This document shows, piece after piece, positions 1 to 8,968 of a DNA stretch of 64,000 nt; position 1 is the first letter of the stretch; each line of letters starts with the position of its first letter. This DNA is from Amycolatopsis nigrescens CSC17Ta-90. GTDB lineage: Bacteria > Actinomycetota > Actinomycetes > Mycobacteriales > Pseudonocardiaceae. Location of the stretch: positions 62,001 to 126,000 of the forward strand of contig NZ_ARVW01000001.1 in assembly GCF_000384315.1 (NCBI RefSeq), read 5' to 3'. The notes beneath the pieces were generated by a model, which saw nothing but the letters and a program-made list of their open reading frames with translations, made no database searches and had not been told where the DNA came from. The position numbers and the translations under genes are program-made.

Positions 1-30
1 CAAGCCCTCCACCGACACCAGCACACCCAT
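1..30 (-). CDS. tmk: Thymidylate kinase, N-terminal fragment cut by the window edge
   Basis: Only the first ten codons are present, reading MGVLVSVEGL, on the minus strand. This matches the start of bacterial dTMP kinases, where the strand runs directly into the P-loop (usually EG-DGAGK). The enzyme phosphorylates dTMP to dTDP in the cytoplasm. A good ribosome binding site (GAGGGA) lies just upstream of the ATG, which supports the start. The identification rests on ten residues plus the ribosome site, so it is probable rather than certain. Confidence 0.7.
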   Translation of the reverse strand, partial: MGVLVSVEGL

Positions 31-81
31 GCGTTCCCTCTCGTTCTTCAGGCTGAAAAGGACAGTACACAATGGACTAAA

Positions 82-540
82 TCAGCCAGCGGTCCGGCGC
101 TGCCGTTTCGTCACCTGATGCAGGACGTCCTTGAACCGGCCGTAGCACTCCCGGCCCAGCGCGCGGGAGTGCCGCCGCTCGATGGCGCTCATGATCGAGT
201 CGGCGGTCCTGATCTGGTCCAGCCCGCGCGCGGTCGGACACACCAGCTTGGCCCGCCGGTCCACGGGATCCGGATGCCGTTCCACGTAACCGAGGCGCTC
301 CAGCTCGTCGATCACCGTGCCGACCACCTGCTTGTGCTGTCCGGAGAGCCTGGACAGCTCACTGGCCCTGATCCCGGCCCGGTCCAGATAGACCATGACC
401 GCGCCGTGGCGGGGCTGGAGGTCGTCGAAGCCCTTGGCGGCCAGTGACCGGAACAGCTCGTTCTGCACCGAGAAAAGCAGGCGCCCGGCGAGCACGCCCA
501 GGTTCGGGTCCGCGTCCACACGGTCGGCGCGAGTATTCAA
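82..540 (-). CDS. MarR-family transcriptional regulator
   Basis: A cytoplasmic DNA-binding regulator of about 152 residues, the usual MarR length. The dimerisation helices lie at the N-terminus (LAGRLLFSVQNELFRSL), followed by the winged helix-turn-helix (ASELSRLSGQHKQVVGTVIDEL) and the wing with the family-typical DPVDRRAKLV. The reading frame stays open to position 786, but that extension is low-complexity and not MarR-like. I chose the TTG at 540 because AGGGAG sits five bases before it and the protein then has normal length. It reads toward tmk with about 50 bp between, so the two could be cotranscribed. The ligand is not predictable. Confidence 0.85.
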   Translation of the reverse strand: MNTRADRVDADPNLGVLAGRLLFSVQNELFRSLAAKGFDDLQPRHGAVMVYLDRAGIRASELSRLSGQHKQVVGTVIDELERLGYVERHPDPVDRRAKLVCPTARGLDQIRTADSIMSAIERRHSRALGRECYGRFKDVLHQVTKRQRRTAG

Positions 541-1216
541 GACGGCTCCCTGGCACTGCGTCGTTTGGCCCTGCGTCGTCTGCTGCCGATGTCGTTGCTG
601 CCAATGAAAATGTAGTTGTCGCCGGTCCTTGACTCCGGGCAGCCATCCCGCTAGCACGAGACAGGCGATCAGTCTCGTGGCATCCGGGTGATCCTGGCCG
701 CCGCCGAGGTTCAGACCACCGTCCTCAACGGCCTCGGGCCGCGCATGAGCGGGCCCGCGTGTCACCGTAGCAGTGGTCACCGACACTGACTATCAGTGAC
801 GATGACCGGGTCGACGCCCCCGTTTTTCCGGCATCCGGCGGAACACCGACCGCTGAACCACGGGCAACCGTCCTGTTAAATCCTCGTTTCGCGCCGCCGT
901 GAAACAAACGGAACTTTTACGTCCATAGTGGACTGAAAAGACACCGGGCCGGATGTGGACACCTCGACGTCACCACCGTGACGTGTTCCGGCTACTCCCG
1001 CAGAAGGCGGTTTTGCGGCTGCTTCGCGGATTCCGCGCCCGGTGAACATCGTTTTGCGTGACGACGAGGACACGGTGCGCTTCCCCCCGTGGCCCGACCA
1101 CCACCCCGGCCCAAAGGCGGGTGTTCCGCACACCTAGGCATGGGACCCTCGACCTAGCACGGTAGAGGAGTAGTTCTTACTGGGGTTGTCTAGCTATCTG
1201 GGGATGAGAGGCACCT
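541..1216. other. Intergenic region between MarR and the IS701-like gene
   Basis: I see no convincing gene in these 676 bases; the short frames have no family features. The stretch should hold the divergent promoters of both neighbours. The one clear structure is an inverted repeat CACTGA-CTA-TCAGTG at 784-798, a plausible operator, possibly for the MarR protein (inference only). Just before the transposase-like gene, GAGAGG at 1206-1211 is its ribosome binding site. Confidence 0.5.
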
Positions 1217-2440
1217 ATGAGTGGTGTTGCATCGTGTTCGGGGGACTTACGCACGCTGACCACATCCACCTACCGCGGGGTCAACGACGGCGCGCTGGCC
1301 GAGCTGTGCTCGGCACTGTTCGCCTCGCTGCCCCGCAGCGACCAGCGCAAGAAGGGAATCGAGTACATCCGCGGCCTGCTGGAGACCAACGGCCGCAAAT
1401 CCATCCGGAACATCGCCGCCCTGCTCGGCGGGCAGGCCACCGAACAGAGCCTGCACCACTTCATCAGCAGCTCCACCTGGGACTGGGACCCGGTTCGCCG
1501 GGTGCTGGCGCACTACGTCGCGCGCAGCACGCAGCCGCAGGCATGGGTGGTGCGGCCGATGGTGATCCCGAAGGCCGGCCAGCACTCGGTCGGGGTCGAC
1601 AAGCGGTTCTTCTCCACCCTCGGCCAGGTGCGCAACGCGCAGCAGGCGGTCGGGGTCTGGGCCGCGTCGGACGAGGTGAGCTGCCCGGTGAACTGGCGGC
1701 TGCACCTGCCCAAGGCATGGCTGGACGACGCTCCCCGTCGCAGCCGCGCCTCGATCCCGGACGAGATGGGCGCCGAGACCCTCGGCGACTGCGCGCTCGA
1801 GGCCTACCTCGGGATGGCCGCGCGGACGGAGCTGCCGGTCCGCCCGGTGGTGATGGACGCCCGTGAGGCCGACGTGATGAAGACGGTCCGGAAGCTACGG
1901 GCCGCCGGGGTGCCGATGTTGCTGCGGGTCAGCAACACGCTCCGGCTCAAGGTGGCCGATCCCGCACTGCCGGGGCACAGCGCCGACGCCCTGCCCGCGG
2001 ACCAGATCATGGGCGCGGCCAAGGATCTGCGCCGTCCGGCGATGTGGACCGGTGGCTATCCGCGGGAGGCACTGCGGACCAGCCTCGCCGCCACCGTGCG
2101 GGTCCGGATGCCCAACCCGTTGCAGAACCAGAACCCCGGCCAGGCCATGCGCCACGGTGAACTGGTCCTGCTGGGCGCGTCGGAGAACGGCGCGAACTGG
2201 CCGGCCGAACTGTGGCTCACCGACATGGTGGCCGCGCAACCGGACGGCCTGCTGCGGTTGAGCAGGCTGATCCGGCGGGTCGACCGCGACTTCACCGCGA
2301 TCGCCGACCAGGTCGGCATCCGTGACTTCGCGGGTCGTTCGTACAGCGGCTGGCACCGGCACGCCACCCTCGCCTCCGCCGCGCACGCGGTGCTGGCGCT
2401 GGGACAGGCGACCGGCCGGGAGATGAACTACGTCTCCTAG
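1217..2440 (+). CDS. IS701-type transposase homologue, probably catalytically dead and domesticated
   Basis: The 407-residue protein follows the IS701/DDE superfamily endonuclease layout: an N-terminal region with the QSLHHFISSSTWDWDPVRR block, then VIPKAGQHSVGV (residues 116-127), LHLPKAWLDD, the VVMD strand (D214) and a C-terminal RSYSGWHRHATLASAAHAVL block. In active members I expect an Asp shortly before the PKKGKHSVGV block (usually DD or DE) and a Glu in WRIER. Here the first position reads VVRPM (R113-P114) and the second reads RRVDRD (D356), so two of three catalytic acids appear changed; D214 is kept. I see no terminal inverted repeats, and it has a normal start, ribosome site and terminator. 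It may serve as a DNA-binding regulator, but that is inference. Confidence 0.8.
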   Translation: MSGVASCSGDLRTLTTSTYRGVNDGALAELCSALFASLPRSDQRKKGIEYIRGLLETNGRKSIRNIAALLGGQATEQSLHHFISSSTWDWDPVRRVLAHYVARSTQPQAWVVRPMVIPKAGQHSVGVDKRFFSTLGQVRNAQQAVGVWAASDEVSCPVNWRLHLPKAWLDDAPRRSRASIPDEMGAETLGDCALEAYLGMAARTELPVRPVVMDAREADVMKTVRKLRAAGVPMLLRVSNTLRLKVADPALPGHSADALPADQIMGAAKDLRRPAMWTGGYPREALRTSLAATVRVRMPNPLQNQNPGQAMRHGELVLLGASENGANWPAELWLTDMVAAQPDGLLRLSRLIRRVDRDFTAIADQVGIRDFAGRSYSGWHRHATLASAAHAVLALGQATGREMNYVS

Positions 2441-2446
2441 GGGGTG

Positions 2447-2493
2447 CCCCGGTGCACGCCTCTCCGCCTACTGGCGGAAGGCGTGCACCGGGG
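2447..2493. terminator. Strong bidirectional terminator hairpin
   Basis: A near-perfect stem: CCCCGGTGCACGCCT (2447-2461) pairs with its complement at 2479-2493, and an inner TCCGCC/GGCGGA stem closes a TACT loop, with one bulged base. That gives about 21 base pairs. It lies between the convergent IS701-like and PucR-type genes and can stop transcription from both sides. Confidence 0.85.
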
Positions 2494-2510
2494 TCGGCCA
2501 CCCGGCTCGT

Positions 2511-4520
2511 CTACGTGTCGTAGTCGGCAGCGGACACCTGGTCACCGGGCTGCGGGAGCGGGCGCTCCAGCAGCACGCGCCGGATCCGGGAAAGCCGCAG
2601 CGCCAGGTGGATGTCCAGCGCGCGATCGGGTTTCTGCCACTGCGGTCCGAGCAGCTCGCTGATCCGTTCCAACCGTCTGGCCACGGTATTGGGGTGCACG
2701 TGCAGCTTTTCGGCCGCGTACGTCGGGCTGGCGCCGACCTCGAAGTAGGCGTCGAGGGTGCGTGCCAGCTCGGTGAACCGCTCGCGGTCGTAGTCGAGCA
2801 CCGGGCCGATCGCGGACTCGATGAACCCTTCGACGTCGGGGGTGTGCGACAGCAGCAGGCCGAGGAAACCCAGCTCGCTCGCCGAAGCGGACCGTCCTTT
2901 GGCACCGAGCGCGGTTATCGCGTCAAGGCAGCGCAAAGCCTCCTGGTAGGTGTGCGGGACCGCATCGGGTCCGGTCACCGGGCCCGCACCCGCCACCGTG
3001 ACCGGGGCACCGACCAGCGGCTCGAGCTCCGCGAGCAGCGCCCGCGCGGCGGCGGCCGCGTCCGTGCCCGGCAGCAGGAACACCGTCATGTCGTGCTGCG
3101 TTGTCTTGATCCCGTTGCCGCGGTAGGCGTACGAGCACGCCCAGATCCCCATCTTGCCGCGGGGTTTGCCCTCCGGCCTGGCGACCACCACCACATGCGG
3201 CTTGTCCAGGTCATAGCCGAGCCGGCGGGCCCGCTTGCCGAGCTGGTCCCCTGGCCGGTGTGGCAGGGTCAGCATGTCGTTCATCAGCTCTTCACGGACC
3301 TGGCCCGCCGCGTCCTCGGTCTTGCTGGTGCGCAGCAACAGCAGCACCGCGGCCGCCTGGGTGATCAGCCGGACCAGCTCCAGGTCCCGGTCGGTGAGCT
3401 CGCGGCGCGGGAACAGCACCAGCGTGCCGAGGTCGTCGTCGCCGGCCACGATCGGCGCCACCCACAGGCCGTCGTCCAGCGGGACCGGTTCGCGCGCGGC
3501 GTGCGCCTCCATGGTGGCGACCACGACCGCGGTCTTGTCGAACTCGGTCACCTCGCCGGCGCTGGTGAGCACCGTGCCGTTGTCCGCGGTGATCTGCAGC
3601 GCGCCGCCGAGCCGCTTGCTCGCCTCTTCGGCCAGCGCGTCCAGGTCACCGCCGCTGAGCACCAGCTCGAACAGCCGGTTGTGGTTGTCGCTGAGCTCCC
3701 GCACGTTCTTCAGCCCGGCTTCGGCCTGCGAGACGTGCTGTTTCAGCCCGGAGGCCACGGCCATCGTCTGGTCCAGCAGCCTGGCCTTCTTGATCGCCAC
3801 CCCGGCGAGGTCGCCGAGCGAGCTCATCAGGGACCGCTCGTCCGCGGTGAAGTGCCGGACCTTCCGGTCCGCGACGTAGAGGATGCCGAACGGCCGGGTG
3901 CCGTAGCTCAGCGGCACCGCCATGATCGCGTGCAGGCCCTCGGCCCGGACCACCCTGTCGATCGCCTCGCTGTGCTGGATCCGTTCGTCGGTCAGGTAGT
4001 CCGGGGTCCAGATCGGCGCCGGGTCGGCCAGCACGGCGTTGCCGAGGCCGGACTCGGGCGGCAGCCGGAGCCCCACGTTCAGCGTCGAGGTGTGCCCGTC
4101 GGAGGTGTGCACGTAGAAGAACCCGTGTTCCTCGTCCGGCAGGCTGATGTAGGACATGTCGCTGGCGAGCAGCATCCTGGCCCGCCTGGTGATCACCTTG
4201 AGCAGCGTGTCCAGGTTGTTCGACGTGGCCAGATCGCGCGCGGTGTCCACCAGCGCGGAAAGCCCCGCCTCGCGCCGCTGCCTGCGGTCCAGTCTCGAAT
4301 AGACACTCAGGCCAAGCCTTTTGGCCCGCTCCAGCGCCTCCAGCTCGGCGACCGTCGCGCCCTTCTGGCTCGCCTCCGACACGACCGTGTCGAAACGGTC
4401 CAACGGTGCTTCACTCGCCAGTAGCTCCAGCACCGCGATCACGTCGGACTCGGCCCACGGCCCGTTTGGCGACACGGTACCCCCCAGTTTCCGTTCCGCG
4501 GCTATCGGGAAGTTACGCAT
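2511..4520 (-). CDS. GAF-domain sensor with PucR/CdaR-type C-terminal helix-turn-helix
   Basis: A 669-residue regulator. Residues about 85-245 form a GAF domain (LVDTARDLATSNNLDTLLKV to FGILYVADRKVRHFTADE), which usually binds a small ligand. A helical linker follows, then a GGDEF-like/PucR central region and a C-terminal HTH (ASPTYAAEKLHVHPNTVARRLERI) with the DIHLALRLSRI tail typical of PucR-type activators. The ATG at 4520 is the longest start; a GTG at 4475 preceded by a G-rich run is an alternative. It is divergent from the methyltransferase and borders the biosynthetic region, so it may control that region, although such regulators are common and unlinked ones exist. The ligand is unknown. 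Confidence 0.85.
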   Translation of the reverse strand: MRNFPIAAERKLGGTVSPNGPWAESDVIAVLELLASEAPLDRFDTVVSEASQKGATVAELEALERAKRLGLSVYSRLDRRQRREAGLSALVDTARDLATSNNLDTLLKVITRRARMLLASDMSYISLPDEEHGFFYVHTSDGHTSTLNVGLRLPPESGLGNAVLADPAPIWTPDYLTDERIQHSEAIDRVVRAEGLHAIMAVPLSYGTRPFGILYVADRKVRHFTADERSLMSSLGDLAGVAIKKARLLDQTMAVASGLKQHVSQAEAGLKNVRELSDNHNRLFELVLSGGDLDALAEEASKRLGGALQITADNGTVLTSAGEVTEFDKTAVVVATMEAHAAREPVPLDDGLWVAPIVAGDDDLGTLVLFPRRELTDRDLELVRLITQAAAVLLLLRTSKTEDAAGQVREELMNDMLTLPHRPGDQLGKRARRLGYDLDKPHVVVVARPEGKPRGKMGIWACSYAYRGNGIKTTQHDMTVFLLPGTDAAAAARALLAELEPLVGAPVTVAGAGPVTGPDAVPHTYQEALRCLDAITALGAKGRSASASELGFLGLLLSHTPDVEGFIESAIGPVLDYDRERFTELARTLDAYFEVGASPTYAAEKLHVHPNTVARRLERISELLGPQWQKPDRALDIHLALRLSRIRRVLLERPLPQPGDQVSAADYDT

Positions 4521-4605
4521 CCCCCAGGAGGGGAGTCAACAACATCCGTTTCCCAAATTACGCCGCCGATGGCCTTCCTACCCACCCAATACTTGAGGGA
4601 GAGTG

Positions 4606-5424
4606 ATGCCGGTCGTCGCGACCTGCGTCGACTCTCTATCGAACCCTCTGAGGATGCGCGTGTCGATCGTCCGGAACTACCTGCGTTCGCTCGAACGCAG
4701 TAACGAAGCGCTGACCAGGGCCGATCGCCCTGCCACCTTCACCATGCAAGAGCGGGTTTGGGATCTGCTTCCCGAGGTGTTCGCCCCCGTCTTCTCCCCC
4801 ACCACCGGGTTTTCCCTGCAGTTGCTCGGGCTCACCGGCCCGGGGACCGCGCCGCGCACCGGTTCGCTGCTGGAGATCGGTTGCGGCACCGGGATCATCG
4901 CGGTGTCCGGTGCGCTGGCAGGCTGCGACCGGGTGGTGGCCACCGACATCAGCCCGGCAGCGGTGCGGAACGCGGCGATGAACGCGGCGCGGCACGGGGT
5001 CGACGACCGGGTACGGGCGGTGCGCAGCGACCTGTTCGACGCGCTCGACGAGGGCGAACGCTTCGACACGATCTACTGGCACTCCAACTATGTGCTGGCA
5101 CCGGCGGACTACCAGTACCGCACCATGCACGAGCGCGGCTACGTGGACGCGGGATACGCGACGCACCGCCGTTTCCTGGCCGAGGCGCCGCGCTGGCTCA
5201 ACCCAGGCGGCTCGGTCCTGCTGCACTTCAGCACCCGCGGCGACCTGGTGGAACTGCTGCGGATCGCCGGCGAGTGCGGCCGGGCGCTGCGCGGGCTGCG
5301 CAGCATCCCCAGCCAGGAGGGCGACGACCTGGTGGACCACCTGCTGATCGAGGTGACCGCGGTCGCGCCGGAGCGGGCGGTACCGGCCTGGGACCTGGCC
5401 GACGCCAACTGCGGGTCCCGCTGA
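4606..5424 (+). CDS. SAM-dependent methyltransferase of the MTS/HemK-like fold
   Basis: About 272 residues. The SAM-binding motif I is LLEIGCGTGIIAVS, followed by the acidic motif VVATDISPAAVRNAAMNA and a HemK-like order of motifs. At the place where glutamine and rRNA/DNA N-methyltransferases of this fold carry NPPY, this protein has YWHSNYVLAP, so it is not an ordinary PrmC/HemK enzyme. The frame opens with GTG-ATG; I prefer the ATG because GAGGGA lies at 4595-4600. It is convergent with the lyase operon and divergent from the PucR-type gene. A tailoring role in the adjacent pathway is possible but not shown. Confidence 0.75.
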   Translation: MPVVATCVDSLSNPLRMRVSIVRNYLRSLERSNEALTRADRPATFTMQERVWDLLPEVFAPVFSPTTGFSLQLLGLTGPGTAPRTGSLLEIGCGTGIIAVSGALAGCDRVVATDISPAAVRNAAMNAARHGVDDRVRAVRSDLFDALDEGERFDTIYWHSNYVLAPADYQYRTMHERGYVDAGYATHRRFLAEAPRWLNPGGSVLLHFSTRGDLVELLRIAGECGRALRGLRSIPSQEGDDLVDHLLIEVTAVAPERAVPAWDLADANCGSR

Positions 5425-5600
5425 CACCTTTTACCGGATTCAGCGACGGACTGGTCCATCCGTGCCAAAGACTGCTCCGGTCGAGTGAAGTTTCCCGTTC
5501 TGGTGCCGATTCCCGCAGATGTAGCGCCAAGTGCGGGAATGTGCACCGGAAAACCCCGGCAGATATGTGTCCGATGTAGACAGATAGCGCCCGTCCGCCA

Positions 5601-7010
5601 TTACCGGCCGGTACGCTGCGCCCGGTCCACCAGCGCACCGGCGGCACCGGTGTACCCGGCCGGATCGCACAACCCGGCCAGTTCCGCCGCGTCGAACTGG
5701 CCGGCCAGCTCGGGGGTCTCGGCGAGCACCTCGTGCAGCGGCCTGCCGGTGGCCTGCACCGTGCCCGACGCGGTGCTCAGCAGCTTCTTCGCGGCGGCTT
5801 TCCCGATCCGCGGGGCGAGCACGGCCGCGATCCGCTCGGACACGATCTGGCTGCCGGTGATGCCGAGGTTGACCGCCATCCGGTCCGCCCGCACCTCCAG
5901 CCCCTCGGCCAGCTCGACCGCGGTGTGCGCGGCACCGCCGGCCAGCCGCAGGCATTCCCGCAGCGGCTGCCATTCCGCGTGCCATGCCCCGGCCGAACGC
6001 TCGTCCTCGGCGACAAGGCACTGGGTCAGCCCGGCCGCGAGCACCGGCACCTGCATCGCCGCGGTGCGGATCAAGGTGGCCAGCACCGGGTTGCGCTTGT
6101 GCGGCATCGCCGAGGAGCCACCCCGGCCGTCCACCGCGGGCTCGGCCACCTCGCCGGTCTCGGTCCTGGTCAGCGACTGCACGTCGATGGCGATCTTGCC
6201 GAGCGCCCCGGCGGTGAAGGCCAGCGCCGAGCCGAGATCGGCGATCGGGGTGCGCAGCACGTGCCACGGCAGGCCGGGCCGGATCAGCCCGATCTCCTCG
6301 GCGAAAGCGGCGACCAGCTGGTCCAGATAGCCGTCGAGGTCCTCCGCACCGGCGAGCCGGGCGTACTCCAGGTAGCCGGCCAGTGTGCCGGCCGCGCCGC
6401 CGAGCGAGACCGGCAGGCCGTGCTCGAGCACCTCGCCGAGGCGCCGGTCGGCGTCGACCACCAGCTGCCGCCAGCCCGCCGCCTTGAGCCCGAACGTGGT
6501 GGGCACCGCCTGCAACGCCAGGGTGCGGCCCGCCATCACGGTGTCGCGGTGCTCCTCGGCGAGCCCGGCCAGCGCGGTGGCCGTGCGGTCCAGATCCGCC
6601 CTGATCAGCCGCAGCGCGTTGGCCGCCACCAGCATCGCGCCGGTGTCGAACACGTCCTGGCTGGTCGAACCGCGGTGCACGTACTCCGCGGCGCCGGTGC
6701 CCTCGGTGTCCGCCGCGGCCACCACGCGGGTGAACGCCTGCACCAGTCCCACCACCGGGTTCGCCGTCTCGCGGGAGGCGATGGCCAGCTCGCGCAGGTC
6801 GAGCCGGTCCGCATGGGCGGCCGAGGTGATCACCGCGGCTGCCTCCGCCGGCACCGTGCCCAGCCGGGCCTGTGCCCTGGACAGCGCTGCCTCGGCGTCC
6901 AGCATGGCCTGGACCCAGGCCAGGTCGGAGACCGCGGCCTCCACCGGAGTGCCGGCGCGGACCGGGGACAGCAGCCCCGTGTCCAGCAGCGCGTCCATCG
7001 GTTCGGTCAC
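5601..7010 (-). CDS. Fumarase/aspartase-superfamily lyase, CreD-like nitrosuccinate lyase candidate
   Basis: The 469-residue protein has the superfamily signature GSSAMPHKRNP at about residues 297-307, the mobile catalytic loop Ser region, and the REYVHRGSTSQDV-like conserved block (EYVHRGSTSQDVFDTG). Overall it resembles 3-carboxymuconate cycloisomerase and adenylosuccinate lyase. It starts with GTG and overlaps the stop of the CreE-like gene by GTGA, so translation is coupled. In cremeomycin and fosfazinomycin biosynthesis, a lyase of this family (CreD, FzmL) splits nitrosuccinate into fumarate and nitrous acid, and its partner is a CreE/FzmM-type flavoenzyme. The same pairing here makes that reaction the best guess. 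A catabolic cycloisomerase is the alternative, but no protocatechuate genes are nearby. Confidence 0.75.
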   Translation of the reverse strand: MTEPMDALLDTGLLSPVRAGTPVEAAVSDLAWVQAMLDAEAALSRAQARLGTVPAEAAAVITSAAHADRLDLRELAIASRETANPVVGLVQAFTRVVAAADTEGTGAAEYVHRGSTSQDVFDTGAMLVAANALRLIRADLDRTATALAGLAEEHRDTVMAGRTLALQAVPTTFGLKAAGWRQLVVDADRRLGEVLEHGLPVSLGGAAGTLAGYLEYARLAGAEDLDGYLDQLVAAFAEEIGLIRPGLPWHVLRTPIADLGSALAFTAGALGKIAIDVQSLTRTETGEVAEPAVDGRGGSSAMPHKRNPVLATLIRTAAMQVPVLAAGLTQCLVAEDERSAGAWHAEWQPLRECLRLAGGAAHTAVELAEGLEVRADRMAVNLGITGSQIVSERIAAVLAPRIGKAAAKKLLSTASGTVQATGRPLHEVLAETPELAGQFDAAELAGLCDPAGYTGAAGALVDRAQRTGR

Positions 7011-8968
7011 ACGATCACCCCACTGAGGTCGGTTTCGGTGGCCGCCGGCCGTGCTCCGGCCTGCGGCAGCGCGAGCACGGCACGGGCGATCGCATCCGAG
7101 TCACCGAGGGTCACCGAGTCCACCCCGGGGCGGATCCCCGCCGCGGTCACCCAGTGCACGGACTCCGTGGGCACACCATAGGCGAACCGCCGCGGGTGGG
7201 CGCGGCCCCGGCGGTCGAGCAGCCGGTTGGGCCGCGGCGTCACCGCGAGCCCGCCGGTCTCGTAGCTGATCCCGCAGTCGCCGGGCACCCGGTAGGGCGT
7301 GCACTGCTCGGTGTCCAGCAGGTGCCGCAGCAGCGGGTCGCCGGTGCGGCGCAGGTCCGGCTCGGGCAGCCGCGCCTCGATCAGCACCTTCGACCGCACC
7401 GCCGGGCCGGGCACCAGGTTGGACTCGGCGACGAAGTCGCGCCCGGCGGGGTCGATGCGGATCACCGTGCCGGGCCCGGTCAGCTCCAGCACCCCGGCTT
7501 CCACCAGCGCGATCATCTGCTCGATCCGGGCGGCCGGCGGCCCGATGGACAGGTACGCGTTGAGCGGGGTGTACCAGCCCTCCAGCTCGTCGCGATGCGA
7601 GGTGCCCTCCAGTCCGCCGTGGTCCACCGCGAGCCGGATCTCGTTGCGCAGGTCCCGCAGCACGTCCAGGGCCGCCTTGAGCGGGCCGCTCAGGTTGCCG
7701 GCCCTGGCCTGGTCGATGTCCCGCGCCAGGTAGGCCAGCAGCCAGGACCGGAAGTCCGCCCGGTCGGTGAACACGCGCCCGCGGTAGGGCCGGGCGATCC
7801 GGTCCCAGTCCCAGCGGTCGGCGGCGTCGATCCGGTACTCGTCCAGCAACGGCGCCGATTCCACTTCGGACAAACCTAGGTAACGGTCCAGAAAGGACTC
7901 CCGCTCGTCGCCACGGCCCAGCGAAGCCAGCAGGGTGCTGTAGTAGACCCCCTCCACCTCCCTGGTGATCAACGGCCAGAGCTGGGTGGCGAACCGGACG
8001 CGCTCGCCGTCCTCGGCCTGCCGGCGCAGCCCGGCGATGAGCTCCGGGGTGAGCAGCCGGGGAAAGTACCGGCCGAACGCGCCCTTCTCGTTCTCACCGC
8101 GCGCCTGGTAGGGCACCCCGCGCCGCGAGCTCGCGCACAGCAGCGGCTCCCGCCCGGACGGCCGGTAGACCAGACGGCCGTCCTCGCGCAGGTACGAACC
8201 GCCCCTGCCCTCGGTGAACAGCGCCATGTGGTCGAAGAAGTTCAGTCCGAGCCCGCGCAGCAGCACGGTCTGCCCCGGCTCGATCCCGGTCAGGTCTAGG
8301 TCGGCCGGGTTGGCCGGCGGGAGGTAGATGAGCCGGTGGGTCCTGGCCAGGCTCGCGGTCTTCTGCTGCCTGCTGGTCAGCCTGGCCGGCAGGTGGCCCT
8401 GCGCCAGCACCACCGCGTCCACTTCGTTGAGCCGGGTGCCGTTCTCCAGCCGGATTCCCTGCGGCCCGCCGGGCACGCCGTACGCGTCGACCAGCGCCAC
8501 CGCCCGCGACCGGTGCACCGCGACCTCGACGTGCCCCGGCGCCCGCGCCACCACCCGGCGGAAGGCGTCCCGCAGGTAGGACCCGTAGAACGCGCGGCTC
8601 GGGTAGTCGTCCGGCCCGATCGCCCTCGCCTCGGCCAGCGTCGCCTGCTCGTAGTCGCCGAGCGGGCCGAGCAGCGCCAGCCCCTTCGCCCATTCGAACA
8701 GGCTCGGGCCCGGCTCGACCGGCCCGTCGATCTGGCTGCTGCGGTCGGTGTAGACGGTGATCTGGCAGGCCACCGTGTTCATCAGCAGATGGCGTGGCTG
8801 CTCGGTGCGCCAGACCGCGCCCGCACCCGGGGCGGCCGGGTCGATCACGTGCACCAGCACCGCCGGATGCGACGGCGCCGTCCGCTCGGCGGCACACAGA
8901 CGCTCCACTATGGACAGCCCACGTGGACCGGCCCCGACAATGGCCACTTCGAATTTCGACGCGCTCAA
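7007..8968 (-). CDS. CreE-like FAD/NAD(P)-binding enzyme, aspartate N-oxygenase candidate
   Basis: The 653-residue protein has an N-terminal FAD-binding VAIVGAGPRGLSIVERL (GxGxxG at residues 12-17), a conserved HLLMNTVACQITVYTD block and a second dinucleotide site GQTVLLRGLGLNFFD, as in the NAD_binding_9 group of single-component N-oxygenases. CreE and FzmM of this group oxidise L-aspartate to nitrosuccinate in several NADPH-dependent steps. I set the start at a TTG whose TTGA overlaps the hydroxylase stop; the glycine-rich strand follows after seven residues, as expected, and a G-rich site precedes it. The open frame upstream to 9796 is antisense-like shadow within the hydroxylase. Coupling at both ends places it in one five-gene operon with the lyase. 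Confidence 0.78.
   Translation of the reverse strand: MSASKFEVAIVGAGPRGLSIVERLCAAERTAPSHPAVLVHVIDPAAPGAGAVWRTEQPRHLLMNTVACQITVYTDRSSQIDGPVEPGPSLFEWAKGLALLGPLGDYEQATLAEARAIGPDDYPSRAFYGSYLRDAFRRVVARAPGHVEVAVHRSRAVALVDAYGVPGGPQGIRLENGTRLNEVDAVVLAQGHLPARLTSRQQKTASLARTHRLIYLPPANPADLDLTGIEPGQTVLLRGLGLNFFDHMALFTEGRGGSYLREDGRLVYRPSGREPLLCASSRRGVPYQARGENEKGAFGRYFPRLLTPELIAGLRRQAEDGERVRFATQLWPLITREVEGVYYSTLLASLGRGDERESFLDRYLGLSEVESAPLLDEYRIDAADRWDWDRIARPYRGRVFTDRADFRSWLLAYLARDIDQARAGNLSGPLKAALDVLRDLRNEIRLAVDHGGLEGTSHRDELEGWYTPLNAYLSIGPPAARIEQMIALVEAGVLELTGPGTVIRIDPAGRDFVAESNLVPGPAVRSKVLIEARLPEPDLRRTGDPLLRHLLDTEQCTPYRVPGDCGISYETGGLAVTPRPNRLLDRRGRAHPRRFAYGVPTESVHWVTAAGIRPGVDSVTLGDSDAIARAVLALPQAGARPAATETDLSGVIV

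Noticed and set aside
2607..4424. 605-residue plus-strand frame
   Set aside because: Antisense shadow of the GAF/PucR regulator; low-complexity Arg/Gln/His composition and no family motif.
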